Source: an uncultured Clostridia bacterium
GTDB taxonomy: Bacteria > Bacillota > Clostridia > Christensenellales > UBA1242
Direction: 5' to 3'
Assembly (NCBI GenBank): GCA_944376845.1
Contig: CALWDZ010000013.1
Span: forward strand, 1-33,572
Length of the DNA: 33,572 bases
Made by a program: the position numbers and the translations under genes. The notes under the pieces were generated by a model that saw nothing but the letters and a program-made list of their open reading frames with translations, was not told the origin of the DNA and did not search any database. Shown here piece by piece: positions 26,200 to 32,390 of this stretch (within the stretch, counting starts at the first letter, position 1; every line of letters begins with the position of its first letter).

Positions 26200-26557
26200 A
26201 TTCATAAAAGCCTAAACTAATTAAAATTGCTTTGTCTACTTCTTTCATTTTTACCATATCAATTTTGCACACTTTGTCACCAAGTCGGCGTTTATCTATT
26301 GTGCGAATTTGTTCAAGCAATATTACACTATCTTTTGGTAAATTGTATTTTGCAGAAGGCAGTTCAATATGTGTAGGAATTTTCGCCTTTGATAGTTGAC
26401 TTGTGATTGCTGCTACAATTATGGTTGGTGAATATTTATTGCCCACATTGTTTTGTATGACTAAAACAGGCCTCTCCCCGCCCTGTTCACTTCCGACTAC
26501 TGGGCTTAGGTCTGCATAGTATATATCTCCTCTTGTTATTTGTGGTCTCTCCTGCAC
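26198..26557 (-). CDS. mazF: MazF/EndoA-type endoribonuclease toxin
   Basis: This 119-residue PemK/MazF protein is an mRNA interferase, normally held inactive by a small antitoxin. The conserved opening [19 protein letters not shown], the catalytic-Arg block ERPVLVIQN and the Thr/Ser of AAITSQ are all present. It resembles Bacillus EndoA. The start is GTG at 26557 with AAAGGA upstream, inside the 3' end of the preceding 79-residue ORF (22-nt overlap), so translation of the two is coupled as in toxin-antitoxin pairs. The usual ribbon-helix-helix MazE/EndoAI is not visible. Confidence 0.93.
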   Translation of the reverse strand: MQERPQITRGDIYYADLSPVVGSEQGGERPVLVIQNNVGNKYSPTIIVAAITSQLSKAKIPTHIELPSAKYNLPKDSVILLEQIRTIDKRRLGDKVCKIDMVKMKEVDKAILISLGFYE

Positions 26558-26775
26558 GATATTATCCTTTCATAGCCTAAAAAATCTAAAAGGTCAGTGC
26601 TTTCAAATTCACTATCAAGGTCAAGTTTTGAAAACAACATACCCTTCACTTTCATACTATGCACAAGTTCATCATTTTGACTTAGATAAAATGAATAGTC
26701 CTTGCCATTTTTCTTCTCAAAATCATCAACATTTTTTTGTAAAAGTTCTTTGATTTTTTCGTAATTTATTTCCAT
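26536..26775 (-). CDS. Unrecognised small protein in the antitoxin position before mazF
   Basis: The 79-residue product is highly charged and begins [19 protein letters not shown]. It does not show the ribbon-helix-helix pattern of EndoAI or MazE. Its position, small size and 22-nt overlap with mazF suggest an antitoxin or other MazF partner, but that is inference from context. The start region is a tandem 15-nt duplication (ATGGARATAAATTAY twice). I choose the second ATG (26775), because the first copy then supplies GGAG nine bases upstream. Using the first ATG (26790) adds five residues and has no SD. Confidence 0.65.
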   Translation of the reverse strand: MEINYEKIKELLQKNVDDFEKKNGKDYSFYLSQNDELVHSMKVKGMLFSKLDLDSEFESTDLLDFLGYERIISCRRDHK

Positions 26776-26846
26776 ATAATTTATCTCCATAATTTAAACT
26801 TCTAAACATATGTTGCGAAAAACAAAAAAATATATTCTTAAAAAAA

Positions 26847-26876
26847 GAGATTCCTCGCCTACGGCCCGGAATGACA
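26847..26876 (+). repeat. Dispersed palindromic repeat, copy B
   Basis: ATTCC and GGAAT arms around TCGCCTACGGCCC, then GACA. Both arms differ from copy A in a compensatory way. Confidence 0.7.
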
Positions 26877-26879
26877 CTT

Positions 26880-26953
26880 GGGCAAAAACTGCACCTAACG
26901 GCACAATTTTGCAAAGCATTGCAAAATGTAGTGCTTATTGTTTGTTTTTGCCC
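26880..26953. repeat. Nested long inverted repeat
   Basis: GGGCAAAAA (26880-26888) pairs with TTTTTGCCC (26945-26953). Inside it, GCAC (26901) pairs with GTGC (26931), and ATTTTGCAA (26906-26914) with TTGCAAAAT (26919-26927), around an AGCA loop. Confidence 0.7.
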
Positions 26954-26960
26954 ACTATTT

Positions 26961-27001
26961 GCGACCAAACGAAAAGTGCGCTTCGCTGGCACTTTTGTCG
27001 C
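26961..27001. repeat. Two-step inverted repeat
   Basis: GCGAC/GTCGC form the outer stem and AAAAGTGC/GCACTTTT the inner stem. The loop GCTTCGCTG resembles the core of the dispersed repeat. Confidence 0.6.
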
Positions 27002-27011
27002 AACTCTAAAG

Positions 27012-27032
27012 AAGAAATACAGTGTATTTCTT
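27012..27032. repeat. Perfect 21-bp palindrome
   Basis: AAGAAATACA-G-TGTATTTCTT, ten bases each side of one central base. With a zero-length loop it suits a protein-binding site better than an RNA hairpin. Confidence 0.65.
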
Positions 27033-27060
27033 AGATTAGAATATTTTAATTAGTACAACA

Positions 27061-27396
27061 CTAAATAACTAAACAAACTGCTGTGGCAACTGTTTTTGAA
27101 TGCGAAATTGATATTTTTATTTGATTTTTTATATCTATTTTTTCATTTAATTTTACATATGGTTTTCCACTTTTAGTATGCAAAATTTCAATATCTAAAA
27201 ATGTCAAATTTTTAGGACAATCAAGTGCTTTTTTTACTGCTTCTTTTGCACAGAAAAAACCGCAAATATGCTCATATTTATTTTCAAAATTATTAAAATA
27301 TTTTATTTCGTTTTTTGTAAATATTTTTTTTAATTTTTTTTCATCATCTGCAATATTTTTTATTCTTTCAATTTCCAAAATATCAATTCCAATCAT
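27061..27396 (-). CDS. acpS: Holo-[acyl-carrier-protein] synthase
   Basis: AcpS transfers phosphopantetheine from CoA to acyl carrier protein for fatty-acid synthesis. The 111-residue protein has GIDILEIERI (with the metal-binding Asp), FFCAKEAVKKAL and the closing SISHS segment. GGGAG lies before the ATG at 27396. Its start overlaps the end of recX by 14 nt. It is the last gene of the tyrS unit. Confidence 0.95.
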   Translation of the reverse strand: MIGIDILEIERIKNIADDEKKLKKIFTKNEIKYFNNFENKYEHICGFFCAKEAVKKALDCPKNLTFLDIEILHTKSGKPYVKLNEKIDIKNQIKISISHSKTVATAVCLVI

Positions 27397-27997
27397 CGTT
27401 TTCTCCCAGCACCTTTTCTACCGCTTTTTTGGCTTCATCAAAAGTATATCCCTTGGACAAAATGTGTCTATATGCTTTTTGTTTTAATTTTTCATCTTTT
27501 GGCTTGTTTTTTATAAATTTTAAAGTAAGTTCAAAAAGTTTTTCTTCGTCTGTTTCATAACTTCCCAAAGCATCATTTATGATGCCTTTTTCAATACCTT
27601 TTAAAAGCAATGCTTGTCTTAGGTAATTTTTTCCATTGCTTTTTTTTGATAAAATGTACTGCTGTGCGTAGTAAGTGTCATTTACATAATTATATCTTTT
27701 TAAAAAATCTATTGCGTCTAAAATTGCATCCTCATCCATATCTTTTTTGAGTAAATTATCTCGTACTTGCTTTTCTGTTTTTAAACCTTTTTCAACATAC
27801 TTTAAAGCAAGTTCCCGTGACAAAAGTTTGTCACTTTGCTTTTTTAAGTTTAATAAATAGTCTTTTTCAACATGTTGTCCTGTTTTTAACTTATTTTTAA
27901 CTATTGTTTCAGCAGATAGATAACAATAAAAAGCGTCATCAACAAAAATTTTGTAGACTTCGCTTTTACCTTTTTGTTCCATTTTTGTTATGTTCAT
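27383..27997 (-). CDS. recX: RecX regulatory protein
   Basis: RecX modulates RecA filaments. This 204-residue protein has the helical repeats of the family, with ALKYVEKGLKTEKQVRDNLL, FLKRYNYVNDTYYAQQYI and a third repeat near the C-terminus (KAYRHILSKGYTFDEAKKAV). The start shares ATGA with the stop of the upstream gene. recA is not in the window. The grouping with tyrS, a YigZ-type protein and acpS looks like a convenience operon. Confidence 0.9.
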   Translation of the reverse strand: MNITKMEQKGKSEVYKIFVDDAFYCYLSAETIVKNKLKTGQHVEKDYLLNLKKQSDKLLSRELALKYVEKGLKTEKQVRDNLLKKDMDEDAILDAIDFLKRYNYVNDTYYAQQYILSKKSNGKNYLRQALLLKGIEKGIINDALGSYETDEEKLFELTLKFIKNKPKDEKLKQKAYRHILSKGYTFDEAKKAVEKVLGENDDWN

Positions 27998-28341
27998 AAC
28001 TCTCCTAGTGCTAAACTTGCTGTTTTTGTATATGCACGAACAAGCCCACCTGCGCCAAGTTTTATTCCGCCAAAATATCTAACTACAACAACTATCACAT
28101 TGTTTAGTTTTTTCTTTTCTATTACAGATAATATTGGTCTGCCCGCAGTGCCCTGTGGTTCACCATCGTCAGAAAATTTTACAATTTCCACACCAGAGTT
28201 TATCTTGTAAGCATAACATATATGCGTGGCTTTTTTATGGTCTTTTCTCTGTGCTGACAAAATTTCTTCAACATTTTTTACATCATTCACGTGATACGCA
28301 TAGCCTATAAATTTCGATTTTTGAATTTCTAAAATACTCAT
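27994..28341 (-). CDS. YigZ/IMPACT-family protein, N-terminal domain only
   Basis: The 115-residue product covers only the UPF0029 (IMPACT/YigZ) domain, with KSKFIGYA, FSDDGEPQGTAGRPIL and RYFGGIKLGAGGLVRAY. Bacterial YigZ proteins usually have about 200 residues with a C-terminal DUF1949 domain, absent here. The stop is clean and joined by ATGA overlaps to both neighbours, so this looks like a settled short form and not a recent truncation. Links to ribosome or amino-acid stress come from the wider family only. Confidence 0.85.
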   Translation of the reverse strand: MSILEIQKSKFIGYAYHVNDVKNVEEILSAQRKDHKKATHICYAYKINSGVEIVKFSDDGEPQGTAGRPILSVIEKKKLNNVIVVVVRYFGGIKLGAGGLVRAYTKTASLALGEL

Positions 28342-29588
28342 TTTGTTTCTATCTTCATAAAGTTTTTCTTGCCCTTTTTAAGTAGCAAATATCCCTCAGT
28401 CGATAAGTCTTTTGTAGTAACTATATATGTGGCATCCAATATCTTTTTATCGCCAATCATTATTCCGCCTTGCGCACATAACCTTCTTGTTTCGCCCTTT
28501 GATGAGCAAAGCCCACAAAGAGTGAATAGCGTTGCAACATCTATACCTTTTTCAAGGTCTGGTTTTTCTACTTTAAATGTAGGAACATTGTCTAAATTAC
28601 CCTTATTTTCAAAAAGTGCCTTTGTTGCGTTTTGTGCCTCTATTGCATCTGCCTCACCACGTACAAACTTTGTTATCTCGTAAGCCATAACCTTTTTTGC
28701 GTTGACTATATCTTCTGATATAAGTCTATCCACTTCATCCATATCAACATCAGTGAAAAGTGCAAACATCATACGAGTGCATGCATCTGGTGTTTGGTAT
28801 ACCCCTTGATAAAAATCATAAGCAGAGATTTTATCACGGTCTATCCAAATTGCACCTTTTTCAGTCTTGCCCATTTTTTTGCCGTCTGGTGTTAAAAGCA
28901 GCGGATTGGTTGCACCAATAAGGTTTACATTAGTGCCATTTACAAAATTTAGTTTGCGTTGAAGTTCAACACCTGCCACAATGTTAGCCCACTGGTCACC
29001 ACCACCATATTGTAGTGTGCAACCATATTTTTTGTTGAGTTCGATAAAATCATACGCTTGCATTGGCATATAACCCATTTCAAAAAATGTAAGCCCACCT
29101 TCTTTTATTCTGTTATCATAAATTTCACTTGAAAGCATTTTATTGACATTAAAATGTATTCCAATCTCACGCATAAAATCTATATAACTAAGTCCTTTAA
29201 ACCAATCGGCATTATTGACAATTATTGCAGGATTTTCACCGTCAAAGTCTAAGAATATTTTTAGTGAATTTTTTATCTTTTCAATATTTTTATTGATGGT
29301 GTCGCCATCCATAACTTTTCTAAGTTCACTTTTCCCGCTTGGGTCACCTATTTGTGCTGTTGCACCACCCATTAAAAGTATAACCTTATGCCCTGCTTTT
29401 TGAAAACGTCTTAATATGCAGTATGGCACACAGTGTCCTATGTGTAAACTATCAGCCGTTGGGTCTGTTCCTTCATAAAGTGTAACTGGTTTTCCGCTTT
29501 CAAGAAGTTTTTTTAATGCTTCTTCATCTGTGCATTGATATAATAAACCTCTTTTTTTGAGTGTTTGAAAAAGTGTTGTGTCTACCAT
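28338..29588 (-). CDS. tyrS: Tyrosyl-tRNA synthetase
   Basis: This 416-residue class I synthetase charges tRNA-Tyr. HIGH is at 49-52 (LHIGHC), the KMSKS loop reads KMGKT at 238-242, and a C-terminal S4 RNA-binding domain is present. AGGAG precedes the ATG at 29588. The leader from the predicted promoter is only about 30-40 nt, too short for the T-box often found before tyrS in Bacillota. It opens the tyrS-yigZ-recX-acpS unit, with 4-nt ATGA overlaps at the first two junctions and a 14-nt overlap before acpS. Confidence 0.97.
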   Translation of the reverse strand: MVDTTLFQTLKKRGLLYQCTDEEALKKLLESGKPVTLYEGTDPTADSLHIGHCVPYCILRRFQKAGHKVILLMGGATAQIGDPSGKSELRKVMDGDTINKNIEKIKNSLKIFLDFDGENPAIIVNNADWFKGLSYIDFMREIGIHFNVNKMLSSEIYDNRIKEGGLTFFEMGYMPMQAYDFIELNKKYGCTLQYGGGDQWANIVAGVELQRKLNFVNGTNVNLIGATNPLLLTPDGKKMGKTEKGAIWIDRDKISAYDFYQGVYQTPDACTRMMFALFTDVDMDEVDRLISEDIVNAKKVMAYEITKFVRGEADAIEAQNATKALFENKGNLDNVPTFKVEKPDLEKGIDVATLFTLCGLCSSKGETRRLCAQGGIMIGDKKILDATYIVTTKDLSTEGYLLLKKGKKNFMKIETK

Positions 29589-29627
29589 TTTTGCTCCTAT
29601 TATTAAATGACATTTTATTATGACAAC

Positions 29628-29656
29628 ATTATTACATAAAATTAAATGTTTGGCAA
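29628..29656 (-). promoter_or_regulatory. tyrS: Promoter of the tyrS unit
   Basis: TTGCCA (29651-29656), a 17-nt spacer and AATAAT (29628-29633) on the minus strand. Shifting by one base gives TAATAA with a 16-nt spacer. Confidence 0.5.
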
Positions 29657-29676
29657 ATGTTTTAAGAAAGACTTTC

Positions 29677-29714
29677 GGCAGTGGTCAGCATTCTTCGCTT
29701 CGCTCAGAATGACA
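29677..29714 (+). repeat. Dispersed palindromic repeat, copy C, with GGCAGTGGTCAG block
   Basis: CATTCT/AGAATG arms around TCGCTTCGCTC, then GACA. It is preceded by the block GGCAGTGGTCAG, also found at 56-67 beside copy A, so the two are partial copies of one larger unit. Confidence 0.75.
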
Positions 29715-29730
29715 ATATGGAGCAAAACAG

Positions 29731-29759
29731 TTGTTAAAAAATGTCCAGTAGTGTAAAAT
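29731..29759 (+). promoter_or_regulatory. cdd: Promoter of cdd-dtd, leaderless layout
   Basis: TTGTTA (29731-29736), a 17-nt spacer and TAAAAT (29754-29759). The ATG follows after seven bases, with no SD. Confidence 0.65.
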
Positions 29760-29766
29760 ATAAAAT

Positions 29767-30159
29767 ATGATTGATTACAAAAAAATGATAGGTTTGGCAA
29801 ATACTTGTATGCAAAACTCATACTCTCCATACTCACACTTTAAAGTTGGCGCGTGTGTTTTAACGAAAAGTGGAAAGTACTTTGTTGGCACAAATATTGA
29901 AAATGCAAGTTTCGGCGCTACAATTTGTGCCGAACGCAGTGCTATTTCATCTGCAATATCACAAGGTGAAAAAGATTTTGCCTGTATTGCAATTGTTTCA
30001 AGCAGTGGCGAATATACCCCACCTTGCGGAATTTGTAGACAAGTTTTAAGTGAATTTGGTGATTTGGAAATTGTTTTGGCAAAAGATGAAAATAATTTTA
30101 AAGTATATACATTAAAAAATCTCCTACCAAACAATTTTGATGCAGGAGATATTAAATGA
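29767..30159 (+). CDS. cdd: Cytidine deaminase
   Basis: This 130-residue enzyme converts cytidine and deoxycytidine to uridines in pyrimidine salvage. The zinc site is Cys54-Ala-Glu56 plus PCGIC (Cys87 and Cys90), and YSPYSHFKVGA marks the substrate pocket. The length is normal for the tetrameric type. There is no SD, and the promoter -10 box ends seven bases before the ATG. The stop overlaps the dtd start as ATGA. Confidence 0.95.
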   Translation: MIDYKKMIGLANTCMQNSYSPYSHFKVGACVLTKSGKYFVGTNIENASFGATICAERSAISSAISQGEKDFACIAIVSSSGEYTPPCGICRQVLSEFGDLEIVLAKDENNFKVYTLKNLLPNNFDAGDIK

Positions 30160-30614
30160 GAGCGATTGTTGAAAAAGTTAAAAACTGTACCTTGTATAGT
30201 GAAGGTAAACTTTTTAGTCATATAGATAATGGTTTTTTGGTGCTTTTTGGGGTTCACGAAACGGACACACTTGATATGGTTCCACACTTTGCACAAAGGA
30301 TATTAAAACTTCGTGTTTTTCGTGACCAAAACGATAAGATGAATTTGGATATTCAAAAAGTTGGCGGTGAAATTATGCTTGTCAGTAACTTTACCCTATA
30401 TGGCAGAACAAAAGGTGCAAATCGCCCTGACTTTACACACTCGGCAAAGCCAGAACTTGCTGAAAAGATATATAATGCCTTAATAGAACAATTACAAAAA
30501 TTTGTACCAACCAAAACTGGTGTTTTTCGCACACATATGGATATTGAAATGACTGCCGATGGTCCAGGCACATTTTTGATTGAAGAATATTCAACTACAG
30601 ATGCAGTGTATTAA
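30156..30614 (+). CDS. dtd: D-aminoacyl-tRNA deacylase
   Basis: This 152-residue DTD-fold enzyme removes D-amino acids wrongly attached to tRNA. SNFTLYG (usual form SQFTL) and the Gly-Pro pair in ADGPGTF form the chiral proofreading site. AGGAG lies within the end of cdd, upstream of the ATG. The gene overlaps cdd by 4 nt. No clear terminator follows, and three dispersed-repeat copies fill the gap to the convergent peptidase gene. Confidence 0.95.
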   Translation: MRAIVEKVKNCTLYSEGKLFSHIDNGFLVLFGVHETDTLDMVPHFAQRILKLRVFRDQNDKMNLDIQKVGGEIMLVSNFTLYGRTKGANRPDFTHSAKPELAEKIYNALIEQLQKFVPTKTGVFRTHMDIEMTADGPGTFLIEEYSTTDAVY

Positions 30615-30630
30615 CTTTGCACTTCTTGTA

Positions 30631-30655
30631 TCATGTCAGCGAAGCGAGACAACTC
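30631..30655 (-). repeat. Dispersed palindromic repeat, copy E
   Basis: On the minus strand TGTC and GACA pair around a TCGCTTCGCT core. Confidence 0.6.
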
Positions 30656-30668
30656 AAACACCCTTTTG

Positions 30669-30696
30669 TGTCTTTTCGAGCATAGCGAAAAATCTC
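30669..30696 (-). repeat. Dispersed palindromic repeat, copy F
   Basis: On the minus strand GAGATTTTTCGCTATGCTCG is followed by AAAAGACA. TTTTCG and CGAAAA form a 6-bp stem. Confidence 0.6.
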
Positions 30697-30707
30697 TAAG
30701 AAGATTA

Positions 30708-30737
30708 GATTCTCATGTCGCTACGCTCCTATGAATG
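30708..30737 (+). repeat. Dispersed palindromic repeat, copy G, degenerate
   Basis: GATTCTCATG, then the core TCGCTACGCTC, then CTATGAATG. The arms pair imperfectly. Confidence 0.5.
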
Positions 30738-30740
30738 GGT

Positions 30741-32210
30741 CTACTTTATGACAACCTTACCATCTAAAAAACTTGTGAAAATTCCTTCAAGATTTTTGCC
30801 ACTTCCACGTGAAAAGCACTGAATAACTGTGCTTGGTGTTGCTATGCCATAGAGGTTGTGAGAATAATAATATTTTAATGCATTGGTAAACTTTTTCTCA
30901 CCAACAAGGTCATAAATGGTAGAAAACATAAGTGTGCCTTTGACATAGGTGTTGTATACATACTCTGGCTCAGTGGAAAATTCGTCAAGTGGGCGGTTCA
31001 TACTTGTATCCACACTGCCCTGCACTGACTCATAAACACGTGCAAAAGTCTTGTAACTTTGTGTTGCACTTGATATCATTTCGGACATTGTTCTATTGTA
31101 CTCAGGATGTTTTTCAAAAAAGTAAACTGTACAAAACTCTGTCAAGCCTTCATCTATCCAGCCATAGTCAAACTGGTTATTCCCAACAACTCCATACCAC
31201 CACTGATGTAAAAGTTCGTGAATAATTACAAGTTCATATGTTTCATAGTCAGCCACATCATCAGAGATAAGCACCATATTTGGATATTCCATTCCGCCAT
31301 GCACAAAGTTTGTTTTGACGACGCTTATTTGTGAGTATGGATATTCTCCGATTTTTTCTTCAAAAAATGTCATTACCTTTTCCACAAGTTCAAGTGTTTG
31401 GGCACTATTTTCATCATCGTAAAAATAGTAATTTAATGTCACCCTATCATCATACACTTTGTTTTTTTGCTCAAAATTTTTTGAAAGCACCATACCAAAA
31501 TCACGAACACAATCTGCTGAAATTGTGGTTTCTTTCACCTGCTCAAAATTTTCAGTTGTTTGATTGCCCGTGCTAGCCAATGTGTAGGCATTTGGATATA
31601 CAATTTTGACATCGTAGTCAGCAACGCTACTATAAAATGGGTCGCCATTTAAGTTGTATAGGTCACATACAAAATCGTCACCTTCATACATACAAGCAAC
31701 TGGATAGAAATTACATAAGTTTACAGCATTTTCACCATAGCCAAGTCTATGGTTGATATTTGCAAGCGTGACAACATATTCAAAATTTATTACAACCCTA
31801 TCATCAGGATAGAGTTCGGTTTCAAGATTAACAGATAAAATATTTTCATCTTCGCCGCCAACTTCAAAGTTTGCGTTTGTGTCTGAAATAGTAACGGAAT
31901 TTATTTCAATATCTCCATAACTTTCACCGTTTGGATAAGCAAGTTCACTATTTTGCACACTTACAACTTTTGCAGTTGCCCCTTCGCGAAATGCATTTGG
32001 GTATAAATGAAATTTGACACAAGAAAGTGTGTTGTTTGAAGTGTTTACATAATCGGTTGTCTGGTTGATAGTTAATGTATGTGCCGTGTCGTCATAGAGT
32101 ATGTCCATATCGTATGATGTTAAGTTTTCGACATAATTATATGAACTGCCACAACCGACAAAAGCAAAAGAGCAAAAAATGGCTACAAGTAAAAATGCTA
32201 TTTTTTTCAT
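30741..32210 (-). CDS. M1-family metallopeptidase, lipoprotein
   Basis: This 489-residue protein has a lipoprotein signal peptide with lipobox FVGC (Cys20). It also has an M1 aminopeptidase-like domain: GGMEYP at 305-310 and the zinc motif HELLH at 331-335, followed by Glu354 in DEGLTEF. The N-terminal half is the beta-rich domain typical of the family. The C-terminal ERAP-like helical domain is very short or missing. It probably trims peptides outside the cell while held on the membrane. GAGG precedes the ATG at 32210. It is a single-gene unit between repeat-rich gaps. Confidence 0.92.
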   Translation of the reverse strand: MKKIAFLLVAIFCSFAFVGCGSSYNYVENLTSYDMDILYDDTAHTLTINQTTDYVNTSNNTLSCVKFHLYPNAFREGATAKVVSVQNSELAYPNGESYGDIEINSVTISDTNANFEVGGEDENILSVNLETELYPDDRVVINFEYVVTLANINHRLGYGENAVNLCNFYPVACMYEGDDFVCDLYNLNGDPFYSSVADYDVKIVYPNAYTLASTGNQTTENFEQVKETTISADCVRDFGMVLSKNFEQKNKVYDDRVTLNYYFYDDENSAQTLELVEKVMTFFEEKIGEYPYSQISVVKTNFVHGGMEYPNMVLISDDVADYETYELVIIHELLHQWWYGVVGNNQFDYGWIDEGLTEFCTVYFFEKHPEYNRTMSEMISSATQSYKTFARVYESVQGSVDTSMNRPLDEFSTEPEYVYNTYVKGTLMFSTIYDLVGEKKFTNALKYYYSHNLYGIATPSTVIQCFSRGSGKNLEGIFTSFLDGKVVIK

Positions 32211-32268
32211 ATTTTCCTCACTAAAATATATCTATGCCTAAAAAATGAAACTATGAATGAGAATATAG

Positions 32269-32296
32269 GAGATTTCTCGCTACGCTCGAAATGACA
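32269..32296 (+). repeat. Dispersed palindromic repeat, copy D
   Basis: ATTTC and GAAAT arms around TCGCTACGCTC, then GACA. The arm sequence differs from copies A-C but still pairs. Confidence 0.75.
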
Positions 32297-32345
32297 ATTT
32301 GATATGAAATGTCAATAAGGGTTATCAAAAAGATGTAGTCTATTG

Positions 32346-32374
32346 TTGATAAAAGTAAAATTTTGTGTTATAGT
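32346..32374 (+). promoter_or_regulatory. Promoter of the DnaD-domain gene
   Basis: TTGATA (32346-32351), a 17-nt spacer and TATAGT (32369-32374), with TG one base before the -10 box (extended -10). Confidence 0.7.
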
Positions 32375-32390
32375 TACATTTGAGGATAAT

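Larger units (their letters stand above)
26791..27060. other. Non-coding stretch of nested inverted repeats
   Basis: I see no credible gene here. From left to right it holds a dispersed-repeat copy (26847-26876), a long nested hairpin (26880-26953), a two-step hairpin (26961-27001) and a 10-1-10 palindrome (27012-27032). The GC content of its first half is higher than that of its neighbours. It could be a miniature mobile element, an array of decayed repeats or a structured RNA. Confidence 0.65.
32211..32390. other. Divergent intergenic region with one repeat copy and a promoter
   Basis: It contains repeat copy D (32269-32296) and the promoter of the DnaD-domain gene (32346-32374). I see no other gene or hairpin of note. 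Confidence 0.6.

Noticed and set aside
26726..26992. 88-codon minus-strand ORF reading through the repeat-rich gap
   Set aside because: Its sequence is made of inverted and dispersed repeats and overlaps the gene before mazF. It has no SD.
29589..29650. T-box riboswitch before tyrS
   Set aside because: The leader from the predicted promoter is too short, and no T-box core or specifier hairpin is visible.
29642..29836. 64-codon minus-strand ORF covering repeat copy C
   Set aside because: It overlaps the cdd promoter and start, and its coding content comes from the repeat.
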